Origin: Utricularia gibba
Lineage: Eukaryota > Streptophyta > Magnoliopsida > Lamiales > Lentibulariaceae
Reading direction: 5' to 3'
DNA: 64,000 nucleotides
NCBI GenBank assembly: GCA_002189035.1
Contig: NEEC01000011.1
Location: forward strand, 2,914,001 to 2,978,000
Of this stretch, positions 33,714 to 44,383 are shown one piece after another; the stretch's first letter is position 1, and every line of letters starts with the position of its first letter. The position numbers and the translations under genes are program-made. Below the pieces are notes generated by a model that was not told where the DNA came from, did not search any database, and saw only the letters and a program-made list of their open reading frames with translations.

Positions 33714-35358
33714 ATGATGGCCGGCCGGAGCGTCCGCCGCGGGCTCAGCGGCATCGCGCGCTCCTCCGTAACCGGCGTTGCGTCGGCGAGCAGATTCGTC
33801 GATGAGATAAGGTCAACGACGGGTACACGTGAAGTCGGCGTCAATTTCGACGATACCCAGGAGCTATTCGCCTCTCGTTCCACCTTGGAGCTGATCAAGT
33901 CGATGATCACGCTTCGTTTGGTCGGAATGAAGTGTACGGCTGATTTCGGATCGTGGGCTTTGAATCCGAAGCGTATGGCGGATCCCCTGTGGCGGAAGAT
34001 GGTGTTGGGGGCGACGGAGCGCACTTTTTACGACCATTTTTGCGCTGGAAAAGATTTAGAGGCCGCGGCGGCGACGTTGGAGAAGCTCCGGCGAGATGGG
34101 TTTTACGGGATGCTGGATTATGGGTTAGAACACGCCGATGACAGCGTTTCCTGTGACGAAAATCTGTCGGAGTTTCTTCGAACAATCGACGCAGTTTCAT
34201 CTTCATCTCTCCCTGTAAGTTCTTCCCCAATCCTCGTTCACTTCGTCTGCTCTCGTGTTTCATCGGGTTTATTCACAATCTCAGGTGAGCTTCGTCGTGG
34301 TGAAAATTACAGCAATCTGCCCACCAAGATTGCTGAAAAGAGTAAGCGATCTTCTGAGATGGGAATACAGAGACGAAGACAACACCAATCTCCCATGGAA
34401 GCTCAAAACTCTACCAATTTTCTCTGATTCGAGCCCCTTTTACCACACCCTCAAAAAGCCTGACTCTTTAACCAAACAAGAAGAAGATGAAATCAATGTT
34501 GCCTACGAAAGACTCTCCAAGATTTGCAAAAAAAGCACAGAATCAAATGTGCCCCTGCTTATCGACGCAGAGGACACATCCATTCAGCCTGGAATAGATT
34601 ACTTCACATACTCAGCAGCTATTGAACACAGCAGGGGGGACAAATTCCCACTCATCTACAACACAATTCAGGCATACTTGAAAGATGCATCACAGAGATT
34701 AGTCGCAGCAAAGAAAGCTGCCGATGAAATGAAAATCCCTTTGGGTTTTAAGCTCGTCAGAGGAGCCTATATGTCGATTGAGAACAAGTTTGCTGCTTCC
34801 AGAGAAGCTGATTCTCCAATCCATGGCTCCATCGAGGAAACCCACGCGTGTTACAATAACTGCGCCGAGTTTCTGCTCCAAGAGGTCGCGAGTGGCTCCG
34901 GTTTCGCCGTTCTCGCGACGCATAACATCGAATCAGGTAACATTCTGACAACGAACAGGGTGAATTCGCATGATCCCATGTCTTGAAAACCATCCCTTTT
35001 CTACAGGTAAACTGGCTGCTCGTAAGGCAAGTGATCTGGGAATCAACAGAGCCACCCAAAGTCTACAATTCGCTCAGCTCTACGGCATGGCCGAGGTTCT
35101 GTCCGATGGTCTGAGAAACGCGGGCTTCAGGGTAAGTAAGTATCTGCCGTTTGGCCCCGTGGAGCAAATCATCCCTTACCTTCTGAGGCGAGCTGAAGAA
35201 AACAGGGGCGTCTTGTCTGCTTCTGCCGTGGACAGGAAACTGATGAGGTACAAAAGCTTCTTTCCCGGTAACAATCAATAGATTCTTCAAGTAATATCTG
35301 TTTTCCCTGTCGCTGCAGTAAGGAGGTGCTCAGGAGATTGAAGTCTCTTGGTTCTTGA
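33714..35358 (+). CDS. ProDH: Proline dehydrogenase, mitochondrial, 477 aa
   Basis: Exons 33714-34214, 34285-34936, 35007-35247 and 35319-35358; phases close to 478 codons. The N-terminal ~25 residues are basic and Ser/Arg-rich without acids (MMAGRSVRRGLSGIARSS), a mitochondrial presequence. The FAD-binding barrel shows VVVKITAICPPRLL, VPLLIDAEDTSIQPGIDYFT, IYNTIQAYLKDASQRL, LGFKLVRGAYMSIE, AVLATHNIESG and LQFAQLYGMAEVLSDGLR, ending with KYLPFGPVEQIIPYLLRRAEENRG. The enzyme oxidises proline to pyrroline-5-carboxylate on the inner mitochondrial membrane and passes electrons to the respiratory chain. In Arabidopsis it is repressed by drought and induced on recovery. Exon 3 contains a near-perfect donor sequence (GGTAAGTAAG at 35131-35140) that is read as coding Val-Ser-Lys. 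The ATG at 33714 follows a non-ATG open frame. Confidence 0.94.
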
Positions 35359-36370
35359 AGTGGAATCCTGTGTCACTGTGTGTTCCGATCAGTTGCAGAA
35401 GAAGTCAACCTGCACGTCTCCTCCTACATTAAAGCGTAGTGAGGACTTGGAAATGAAAATGTAGTCCAAATTTTTATCACATGAAAATAATAAAAATTAC
35501 AATTTATCATAATTTTGGACGAATTTAATAAAGCCAACTGTCACGTCAATTTAATTAATTAATATTACTGCAATTAAATCGTCTTGAATTACAATTAAGT
35601 CGGTTTGAATTTATTTTTTAATGATTTAAAATAGTGGGATATGTTCAAATGGAATAATTTTCTAATTTCAATTATTTTTAAAAATTAAGAGAATCCGTAA
35701 AAGGCGGGGACTAGGAAAAGAACGGTGCGCCCAAGCGCCGTGATGCGCACGCATGAGGGTAGAACGGTAAAAGGACTAGTGAGCAATGTTCGGAGGAGGG
35801 TGTTTGTGTAATTTTGGTGGGGTTGGTCACGCCCTTGTTGATGCCTCCACCTCGTGTTCTATATAAAGGACGTTTCGGCACCCCTGCAGGCACGAATCTT
35901 TCACGCGGTTTGCGTCCTCAGGGCTGTCGCATTTTCTGTTCTCCGCTTGACGTCTCTCGTTCGCGAACTCGCATTTTGGTTTCGTTGATTTGGTTCTCAT
36001 CGTATACCTGATTTTGAATCTGTGAGTGTTGGATGATTGATTAATTTGATCTTGTTTTTGTTTGTTGGGGATTATAAGGGTTTGGTTCTTGAAAATTGTT
36101 GACAGAAACCAAAATTTGGCATTTTGTTTCGTTTCGTATTTCGCGGTTCTGTTTGATGGTAGTATAGTGCGATTTTGGTTTGGTTTGATTAGGCTGTATA
36201 TTCTTTGATGCGAGGATATATCATATTGGTTTGGTCATGGAGCGTTTTTCATTCCTTTTAGAATATTGGGAGTTTTTCGATGATTCTTCTTGTTTGTTGC
36301 TTTCTTTTTCAGATCTCCATTTATCTGACATGCTATTTGGTTGGTTTTACAGTGAAAAATTGAATGTCCT
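35359..36370 (+). promoter_or_regulatory. SAMDC promoter and leader with intron
   Basis: 35440-35700 is AT-rich spacer. TATAAA at 35862-35867 (context ATATAAAGGA) predicts a transcript start near 35895. The long leader probably contains an intron ending at an AG near 36352, because plant SAMDC leaders carry introns and the sequence 36030-36350 is T-rich. The leader then enters the uORF region. Confidence 0.5.
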
Positions 36371-36618
36371 ATGGAGTCAAAGGGTGGGAAGAAGAAGTCT
36401 AGCAGTAGTTCGTCATTGTTCTATGAAGCTCCCCTTGGTTACAGCATTGAATACGTTCGCCCCCACGGAGGAATCAAGAAATTCCGATCTGCTGCATACT
36501 CCAACGTGAGTTACACCTTCATATGTTCATCATGAGTTTTATTTCTTTTATGTTTATTTGCTTTATCATTAACGTTGATTTTGGTAATGAAATGCAGTGC
36601 GCTCGAAAGCCATCCTGA
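36371..36618 (+). CDS. Conserved small uORF of the SAMDC transcript, 51 aa
   Basis: Exons 36371-36505 and 36598-36618, GT-AG intron of 92 bp, 51 codons plus stop. The peptide opens MESKGGKKKSSSSSSLFYEA, continues through PLGYSIE and GGIKKFRSAAYSN, and ends CARKPS, which is the deeply conserved plant S-adenosylmethionine decarboxylase upstream peptide. It stalls ribosomes when polyamines are high and so represses the main ORF. An overlapping ATG at 36364 normally starts a 'tiny' uORF of 2-4 codons; here it reads 12 sense codons to a TAG at 36400-36402. Confidence 0.93.
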
Positions 36619-36751
36619 GATTCCCTAAAGCTTTCCAGAAACCACCTGCTGTCGTTTGAATAATCGTCTCCCTAGCTCCTTTGCGCTCTTTTTTTTTATT
36701 TCATAATTGCTACTTTCTTTTTCAAGCATCACCTCTGCATAATCAGTGAAG

Positions 36752-37804
36752 ATGACAGCACTGGTATCCGCTATTGGATTTGAAGGCTATGAAAAGAGGC
36801 TTGAGATTTCATTTGCCAAGCCTGCATTTTTCACTGATGGTAGTGGGGTTGATCTCCGATCTCTTTCCAAAGCTCAACTAGATGAAATCCTGGATGCGGC
36901 AGAATGTACCATCGTTTCCTCCTTGAAGAACAATGAAGTAGATTCATATGTTCTGTCCGAATCCAGCCTCTTTGTGTACCCGTACAAGATAATTCTGAAG
37001 ACTTGTGGGACTACTAAATTGCTGCTGGCAATCCCACCCATCCTTCGCATGGCTGATGGAATTGGACTTGCAGTGAGCGCTGTTCGATATACTCGTGGAA
37101 GCTTCATATTTCCCAGTGCCCAGTCATTTCCTCATAGAAGCTTTTCTGAAGAAGTTTGCGTTCTTGATGGCCATTTTACTGATCGTGGCCTAAGCAGCAG
37201 TGCCTTTATCCTTGAAAGTTCTGAGTATGAGAAATGGCACATCTACTCTGCCTCTGTCGGGCCAACAACTGATGCACATCCTCTTTACTCCCTGGAGATG
37301 TGTATGACCAATTTGGACACAAAGAAGGCATCCGTCTTCTTCAAGAGCAGGTCTGCTTCTGCATCCATCATGACCAATGTTTCAGGCATCAGGATGATCC
37401 TTCCTGAATCTGATATCTGTGATTTCGACTTCGATCCTTTTGGCTACTCAATGAATGCAATTGAAGGAGGGATGATCTCAACAATTCATGTCACCCCAGA
37501 AGATGGCTTCAGCTATGCTAGTTTTGAAGCAGTCGGTTACAATTTCAAGCACATGGATCTGAATCAGCTCATTCACAGCGTGCTGGATTGCTTCGAGCCT
37601 GCACAATTCTCTGTAGCCCTGCATTCTTCCTTTGCTGATAGAGAGCTCGATTCCGAGTTCAACCTCGAACTCGATGGATACATTCGTGGAGAAAAGAGCT
37701 TCCAAGTGTTGGGCAATGGAGGATCAACTCTGTACCATACCTTTACGGCCCCAGCCAGGTGCGGTTCCCCTACCTCCATTTTGGAACATTGGAATGAAGC
37801 TTAG
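36752..37804 (+). CDS. SAMDC: S-adenosylmethionine decarboxylase proenzyme, 350 aa
   Basis: Intronless coding sequence, as usual for plant SAMDC. Family landmarks are [35 protein letters not shown], the processing site [12 protein letters not shown] (self-cleavage between Glu and Ser gives the pyruvoyl cofactor), [27 protein letters not shown] and the C-terminal [11 protein letters not shown]-like block seen here as [13 protein letters not shown]. The enzyme makes decarboxylated SAM, the aminopropyl donor for spermidine and spermine. Translation is controlled by the upstream small uORF at 36371-36618. The first ATG is 36752; the frame opens slightly earlier at a GTG. Length is within the plant range (350-370). 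Confidence 0.95.
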   Translation: MTALVSAIGFEGYEKRLEISFAKPAFFTDGSGVDLRSLSKAQLDEILDAAECTIVSSLKNNEVDSYVLSESSLFVYPYKIILKTCGTTKLLLAIPPILRMADGIGLAVSAVRYTRGSFIFPSAQSFPHRSFSEEVCVLDGHFTDRGLSSSAFILESSEYEKWHIYSASVGPTTDAHPLYSLEMCMTNLDTKKASVFFKSRSASASIMTNVSGIRMILPESDICDFDFDPFGYSMNAIEGGMISTIHVTPEDGFSYASFEAVGYNFKHMDLNQLIHSVLDCFEPAQFSVALHSSFADRELDSEFNLELDGYIRGEKSFQVLGNGGSTLYHTFTAPARCGSPTSILEHWNEA

Positions 37805-38367
37805 GTTGATGATGATGATGATCCCTCTGGAGCTGGGAAGTGGAGGTGATGTCTGATATTCTCTCCATGTATTGTGAAATAAATTGGACATCATGGTGCG
37901 ATGTCCGATGATTTGTTTGTTTGTCTTTCTGTCATCTGTTTCAATTTCCATGTACTTGTAGCGACTTTGGCCTACTGTGGTCTAGTATTAAAGCCGAAGG
38001 TTTCAACTTTTTATCAAGCTGAATTTGTATCCCTGAGGTAACTTACAAGCATCAAAAACTTCCTACTAACAGTAATAGCAAATGCAAGCCAGGTACGTAC
38101 TTCACGGATCTGAAGCCTGGCCGATACTCTTACAGAGGCATTGATCCGTGGATTTTGCAAGAAAATTGGGGCACAGGCCCTGGTTTTTGGATCAGAAACT
38201 GCACTCTGAATGTTTCTCCCCACAGGATAGCCAGGCGAACAAGGAAGAAATGACACTTGGAGGCTTCCTGATTCAGCTGAAGCTGCTATAAGTACCATGG
38301 CCACTAGCTCCCATTCAGCACCAACAGTTTCGTACATCGACTCCTGAACCTTTACATTACCCCGAAA
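37805..38367. other. SAMDC 3' region and promoter of KIN copy B
   Basis: 37805-38000 is the SAMDC 3' untranslated region. A TATAAG motif at 38287-38292 lies about 80 bases upstream of the KIN-like ATG. A 127-codon minus-strand open frame covers 38014-38397 but overlaps the KIN start and shows no domain. Confidence 0.45.
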
Positions 38368-38743
38368 ATGGATACCTCCGACAAAGCTAGCCTCCACGCC
38401 GGCGAGGCCAAGGGCCAGATCCAGGTACGTTTCTACAGATACAGTCTATATAATATTTATGCCAGATACTTGAATGTATGAATGTTTTGATGGGTTCCTG
38501 GGTCTTGCAGGAAAAAGGCAGCCAGGTGATGGGGAAGGTAAGCAATGCTGCACAATCTGCTAAAGAATCAGTGCAGGAGGTACGCTTCTTACAACGTGAT
38601 TTCCCCTGAACTCTTAAGTAACCGATAAGAGTATCATGGTCTTATTCCTTCGGGTGCATTGTGTGCTGGTGTTTCTAAAGGCTGCCAGCCAGTTGCAGGC
38701 TAAGGCGCACGGCGCAGCGGAATCAACTGGAGTTAACAAATGA
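38368..38743 (+). CDS. KIN/COR6.6-type small LEA-like stress protein, 62 aa (copy B)
   Basis: Exons 38368-38424, 38511-38579 and 38681-38743; phases close to 63 codons. The peptide starts MDTSDKASLHAGEAKGQIQ, continues EKGSQVMGKVSNAAQSAKES and ends AASQLQAKAHGAAES then TGVNK. The Gly-Gln-x-Gln-Glu-Lys junction, the AQSAKES block and the terminal GVNK are those of the At5g53820/At3g02480 and KIN1/KIN2 group. Hydrophilic, probably disordered and stress- or ABA-inducible by analogy. It has the same length and exon layout (54-57, 69, 63-66 nt) as copy A at 32121-32495, so the two are duplicates now separated by proline dehydrogenase and SAMDC. Confidence 0.88.
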
Positions 38744-39216
38744 GAAAGAGCTCTTCACCCCCACATCCGGTTCTTCTTGAGAGCTGTCATTTGATGAAAT
38801 AAGTGTCAAATCCTGCCTCATAATTTTCAATTCTGTACTGCGATGGCAATTCTTGAATAAACTGCTAAAATGGAAATAAAGTTTTTTTTTATTTGAATTT
38901 CGAAAATCTCCAGATTTTCAGGGGTTCGACGTTTTTTGCCTATTATAGAAAGGTCCCATGATTTGTGTTTGTGTTGTTTCTGAATTCAACCACGTGGTGA
39001 AATTGCTTTGTTTGATATCTTTAACCGCGCGTGTGGTTTGTGAAGCTGCATCCGAAGTGGATGCAATTCGAGTTTCTTCATTTCCATGGCTTCTTTCTTC
39101 TACTAGTGTACATAAATATTAGATTTTTACTCAGACATGTTGCTGGGATTTCGAGTAGAACTCATGGTCATGAGACCATCTTGCCAAAAGAGCTCCTGTA
39201 ACTCCCTGGATTCCGG
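38744..39216. other. Convergent spacer
   Basis: 3' regions of the KIN copy B gene (+) and the bZIP gene (-). No coding sequence or structured element seen. Confidence 0.6.
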
Positions 39217-39729
39217 TTACACTGAATCATTGCAGGGATGATCATCCAGCTGAGCCAAGCTCGTGAAGGGGCTACTGATCTGCGTATCAGTAAGCATCCT
39301 TCTAAGCTCCAGAGCTTCCTCTCTGAGCTGAACATTCTCTTGCACTACATGGTCATGGCTCTCCGACACACGTCTGAGTTCATCTATCAGCTGGCGATTC
39401 TCCTTGATCAGGAAAATAACTTGTGAACAGAGCTCATCCAAGTGCCTTTGCTTCCTGATACGCGACCGTCTTGCTGATTCCCGGTTCGATATCATTCGTC
39501 TCTGCTTCCTCTCATGTATTATACTCATCTGCTGCTCCTCTGCTTCATCAGAAGTTGAGTTACTGCTGAAACATGTAGCTTTTGCTGTAACTTGGTGCTG
39601 GAGCAACGCCCCTGGAAACCCACTGGAATCACATGGCGCTGGGAAGATGCTTCCCCCAAACCAGGAGAGATCAGGAAAGGGGATGAGGGATGGAATTGGA
39701 GGATACTCAGAGAGCTGGGTAGGCTGCAT
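39217..39729 (-). CDS. bZIP transcription factor, group S (bZIP42/43-like), 170 aa
   Basis: Single exon. The N-terminal ~70 residues begin MQPTQLSEYPPIPSL, like bZIP43-type proteins. The sequence NSTSDEAEEQQ then leads into the basic region ERKQRRMISNRESARRSRIR with the invariant N-x7-R. The leucine zipper has heptads through LCSQVIFLIKENRQLIDELR and LREEALELRRML. Such factors bind ACGT elements as homo- or heterodimers with group C bZIPs. The start at 39729 is preferred over an upstream in-frame ATG at 39813 because MQP is the family start and a TATA motif lies between the two. No upstream sucrose-control uORF was recognised, consistent with this group. Confidence 0.88.
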   Translation of the reverse strand: MQPTQLSEYPPIPSLIPFPDLSWFGGSIFPAPCDSSGFPGALLQHQVTAKATCFSSNSTSDEAEEQQMSIIHERKQRRMISNRESARRSRIRKQRHLDELCSQVIFLIKENRQLIDELRRVSESHDHVVQENVQLREEALELRRMLTDTQISSPFTSLAQLDDHPCNDSV

Positions 39730-40385
39730 TGCTTCAATTACAGACTGCAGAATGGTACCAGAAGACGAAGGACAATTTATAGACAGGAAAAGAAGATGCT
39801 GTGGCCCCTCCAATGCAATGTGTGGAGTGGGGTTTCTTCAGTCCCGCATATCAGACCAGGCATGTCACTGTTTGACCAAATCTTTTGTATATCCAAAGCC
39901 CATGAACTCGTTCCTTCACGTGGGGTACTTCTGAGATCGGGAGGGAGCGGAGATCAGGCATCCATCACTCCCCCAAAGAACGGCTCTGGCGCAAGTGCCA
40001 GGAAAAGCAAACACAGACAAATGGTAATAATTAAGTAGGAGAAAACCAGACGGCGATTGGCAAAGCGGACAAACCCCTTTCCGCAAAAGGAAGAAGAAGA
40101 GGGCTTGCGTGAAGGAATGCGACTCAAAAACATTCAGCTTTCAGCCGAGCTTTGCGCGAGTTATTGTGTGATGGCCTCAGCGCATGCTTTGGGAGAAAGG
40201 GATGTGTTTTTTGGACACTCCATGACAACAGCTTCCCATCTCCCTCCATTGCATCAGCTCATGACGCATCCAATACTGTCACCTTGCGCACTTCAGTTTA
40301 TCTCCATTACAAATTCGATCATTCTTGTTAATTATGTGAAAAAAGTGATCATCTTCAGTTAAAAATTTAATTTTTGTTTGATTAA
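39730..40385. other. bZIP promoter and spacer
   Basis: Promoter of the bZIP gene. Open frames on the + strand over 39592-40362 are shadows or chance and show no domain. Confidence 0.5.
39773..39782 (-). promoter_or_regulatory. TATA box that decides the bZIP start
   Basis: CTATAAATTG on the minus strand lies 44-53 bases upstream of ATG 39729 but downstream of the alternative ATG at 39813, so transcripts from this box would exclude the longer form. Confidence 0.5.
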
Positions 40386-40585
40386 GATCGTGTTTGGTAA
40401 CTGGTATAAACATAAATATACCGAATATTAGAATACATAATATATATTTAATAATTAGTATAAATTTATCTCGAAATATTTTTTTCTTTATTATAAACAT
40501 ACATTTTTTCTATATATTAATTCTCTTTAAATTTATCTTGATATCATGATAAATTTATACCGATATAGCTACTAAACACACGGCC
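40386..40585. mobile_element. Candidate MITE, about 200 bp
   Basis: The left end reads GATCGTGTTTGGTAACTGG and the right end, reverse-complemented, reads GGCCGTGTGTTTAGTAGC. Both then run into a GGTATAAA block, giving imperfect terminal inverted repeats of about 30 bases around an AT-rich interior with a palindrome near 40530-40556. Ends with GTGTTTGGTA-like sequence are common in plant MITEs. No ORF. Target-site duplication not clear. Confidence 0.4.
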
Positions 40586-42290
40586 TAAGGGTGTATTTTG
40601 CAGCACGCACAATTGTGTTGATTAAGGGTTTCAAGGTTCTTAGCAGATCTCAAGCTATCGTGTGTTGTGTTAGTGTGCTTTGTTGAACCCAGACGTGCAT
40701 CTGCTCCTCTGGGCATCACTTGTGGATTCTCTTCGGTGTTCGCCACACAACGCCCTGATTTTTGCGCACTTTGGATGGTCCTCTTGGGGTACGAAAATGC
40801 ATCCCTCCACTACCACTTCCAAGATTTTGTATTTTTTTTATTATCATTAGATGAGATATATTGTAATTTGACTAAAAATATATATTTTATAATATTATTT
40901 TTGTTTCTAAATAGTTCATTTAAAAAATGATCATTCGTACAATCTATCACATACAGATAAAAACTTGATAATATCGATGATTATTTTTATTACGTAATAT
41001 GCAGGAATGCTCATATATATTGAGAATTACTTTTAGTTAATAAATATTTACACACTTCTTCAATTGTGATTTTTTAATCTATTTTTTTAAAAAAAAATTG
41101 TAAAATATATTTGATAAATTTCAATCTACTCATATAAATATAAATAATTAAACGCATATTAAATAAATTATCTGACCAATTTGGCAAAGCAAAAATCCGG
41201 TGCTCGGTGGTCAGAAAAATAAAAAATAAAAACTAGATATTTATCCAGCTCACTATAGATACTAAAATATCTGGAACCCCCGCGAGAAATATCTCACAAT
41301 AACTTCCCCTTAAAGATTCACAACAAAAGGGTGTTAGCGTCCCCGTAGCCAAGGCTCGTACTTCCGCGACGACGTCGTTTTCTTATCTAGAAAGTCGTTT
41401 GCTTTTTCTCAATAGAAAGAAACAAATGGCATTCTTGTGAACATAAAGCAAATATAAAAAAATAAAAACATTTTGGTAATTAATATTTTTTAAGAAGAGA
41501 AAAGGGGATAAATATCTGTGTACCCTAATGGAATAAAACTAGAAAAGTGAAAAGGATAACTAATAATAGCATGGTTATGATTAAAGAATGGAAAGAGAGT
41601 CGTGTCTGAAAAAGATAAAAAAGTGGGGAAAAAAAAAGGAAAAGAAAGATATGGGCATTGTATGCTCCCCACTGGAGTGGACTGGACAGTGGGGCCTTAT
41701 CTTTTATAGTAATGATCTTGGGCTTGGGGCCCATAGTTGGATCATGGGCTGAGCCATTGCGTATGGGCCCAAGTCCAATCAGAGACACTTGGGCCTGTCT
41801 ATACCGATTCTCCTTTGAGGAGGGAGTGAAGGGATCGAGATTCCGGCACAGGGGAAGAAAAGATATGATCGGATGCACGTGGCGGGAGCGTGTTGATGAC
41901 ACGCAACTGCTCGATTTGATGTCGGTTTGAGTAGGCGGATGGAGGTTCTAGAGGATCGGGTTCGCTTCTGAAATTTATCCAGGCCTTTGTCGTCTGGATC
42001 ACGCTCTGTACGCTGACGACTCTGTTTCCGGTGAGGTTTCGGTTGCTGATTGCAACTGAAGTTTTTTTTGTTTTATTTAATTGCGGTCGCTTTCGGATAC
42101 CTAATGCGGGTTGATCGGCGTATCTGCATCGCAATGAGAGCGCGAGAATTGATGTGGGTTTTGTTTTTATTTTTTTGGGGAGGTTGTAGTGTGTTCTGGA
42201 TGTTAAGCTTGTTGGTGTGATGGAATTTTTGTTTGGGTTTTAAATTTTTCTCTTTCCCAGGGGTGGAAGCAGGGGAAATCGAGGCTTAAA
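40586..42290. other. AT-rich spacer and WIT leader
   Basis: 40800-41660 is AT-rich with no coding signal. The WIT transcript leader probably begins near 41850-41950 and may contain an intron ending at the AG near 42260. No further gene seen. Confidence 0.5.
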
Positions 42291-44383
42291 ATGGGGATGG
42301 AAAATGTTCAAGATTGGTCTGCTTCTAATGCGATTTCAGGTGGTTCTGGTGAAACCGATAATGGATCAGACAACAATGAACTTGAGTGTGCTGCAGAGAA
42401 ATTGACTCGGGTTGAATTAGATCTAGCATGTTGTTCTGAGAAGTTTGCAAATTTGGGAATACTTGTTATGCATCTTGGTTCGAGGGAAAGTGATTTTGAA
42501 GCTTTTGCACTAGGCGAAGAGGATTCAATGGAAAGACATGTTGAGAAAGCACTGGAGTTTGACTTCTTGTATGGGTTTGTGGACTGCGAAATCCGGGAAC
42601 TGGAGAGTTTGTTATGCGCCTTGCAGGCCGATATTGTTCGTTCCTCAGAGAGCGTATCTTCATTCATGCACCTTGGTGATGCTTTAAAGCAAATGGAAGA
42701 AAAGATTCAAGACTGTACGGAGTCCCTGAACCGGTCCTTTCAGCAGGCTCTGGACATAAAAGAACAGTGTGGATACTTCAAGAGGATCTTGTGTGCTTAT
42801 CCTGGAAGTGAAGGATGTATGTTGTATTATTCACTTTACCTTATTTGATATTGTTTTATGGATTGAGAGGGCTTGTTTTTCGTCCTCTCAATTTGTTGGG
42901 GCTTACCCCTTGGTTTTCCAAGCATGCTACGCGGTACCGTGTTCTGTTGATAGTTCATTTTTGTTATCCTTCATTATTTCTTGGTAACCATTTGGTGTTT
43001 CTCATAGGGAAAGAAGGCGGTGAGCCGTATGGTTTGGAAAATGGGGATCTTCCAAAATCGCATGAGAAGATCAAACTGCAGACGGCACAACAACAGAGAA
43101 ATGTTTTAAGGATGCTGGAAAAATCTTTGGCGAGAGAAATGGATCTTGAGAAGAAGCTAGTTGAATCTAGACAAACTGAAGAAGATTTAAAACATCGGCT
43201 TCAACAAGAAGCCAACTACATGGAGCAAGAAGTTGAAGATTTGTCAAGAAGACTATTTGACTCAGAGAACACCAAAGAAGTCATTTTTGGATTTCTGAAA
43301 GAGTTTCAGGAGCGAGTCACTGAAGCTGAAAGGAGAGCTGAGAATGCCGAATCTGAGTCCAAAAGTTTAAAAGCATCTAACCTTGGGCTGAATAAGGACG
43401 TGAATCGCATGAAAGATGAACTTTTAGCTACAACTGGGAAAGTACAACAGTTGGAGGGGCAATTGAAGGTCACTGAAAGTCGGCTGCTTCATGCAGTGGC
43501 AGCTGCTGAAGCTGGTCGAGAGATGCAAAGCATGTCGGACCAAACCATTAAAGATATGGATAGACTAATACAAGATTTGAAATTTAAGGTTTCAAGGGCT
43601 GAAGCTCAGACCGAGAGCACTGAAGATAAGTGTATTTTGTTGTCGGAAACCAATGCTGAGCTCACTGAAGTGATCAACCATCTCAGGTGTAGAGTGGAAG
43701 ACTTGGAGACATCTCTCTGTAGTGCTAGCGATGCCAAGAAGCAATATGGTGAGGATATAAAGGTGCAGATCAAGTTGATCGCAGATTTAATAGTGAAGTT
43801 GGCTAATGAGAGAGAGCGCCTGCACCAGGAGGTTCAATCAATTTATTTCCTCCTCGACATTATCTTCCCTGCCAATGAAGATCCACTTGCTTTTTCTTCT
43901 AATGATTTTCTCTCTTCATCTAGGTATTATCATTAAGAAAGGAGAAGAAACTCGCTTTCAAGGTCATGCAACAGAAAAACAAGAGTCCCTCATCCGAAAC
44001 TCAGAGGCATGATTCTGACACTAGAGATGTGGGCAACATCACCACGTCTACAGCAGAAACCACAGAGGAAATATGCTCATCCACCAGGCATCAGGTTTCC
44101 TTTGTTTTCACAGGATCATTTGAATCTCTCGTACCACCGACCTCATTATGCACCATATCTCGTGTATCATCAGAGCGGTTTGGTGCCCAAATCGTCCTCA
44201 ACTGCAGATGAGGCCAGCTTCGGCAACTCACCCGCAGACTCCAAGGCGGACGCAGTCAGAGACATTGATGCAAGGCAGCTTCAATTCTTGAGCCTTAAGC
44301 ATATCATCAGGGGAGTTCTTTTACTCTGTATCCCATTTTTGCTGCTTTACCTACCTCTCCGCGGTGAAATTTCTTCTCCCTGA
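42291..44383 (+). CDS. WIT1: WPP domain-interacting tail-anchored protein (WIT), 596 aa
   Basis: Exons 42291-42816, 43008-43831, 43924-44094 and 44114-44383; phases close to 597 codons. The last intron is only 19 bases, far too short to be spliced, so 44095-44113 is either retained in frame or a different acceptor is used. The N-terminal part contains LTRVELDLACCSEKFANL and FDFLYGFVDCEIRELESLL. A long acidic/basic coiled coil fills residues about 180-460 (for example EKSLAREMDLEKKLVESRQ and RLFDSENTKEVIFGFLKEFQ). The extreme C-terminus has a hydrophobic anchor (IIRGVLLLCIPFLLLYLPL). Arabidopsis WIT1/WIT2 sit in the outer nuclear envelope, hold RanGAP there and link SUN-WIP complexes to myosin XI-i for nuclear movement. 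The short-intron issue affects only the tail region before the anchor. Confidence 0.85.

Noticed and set aside
38014-38397. 127-codon minus-strand frame
   Set aside because: Overlaps the start of the well-supported KIN copy B on the other strand and has no domain.
39730-39813. 28-residue N-terminal extension of the bZIP protein
   Set aside because: It begins upstream of the TATA motif at 39773-39782, and family members start at MQP.
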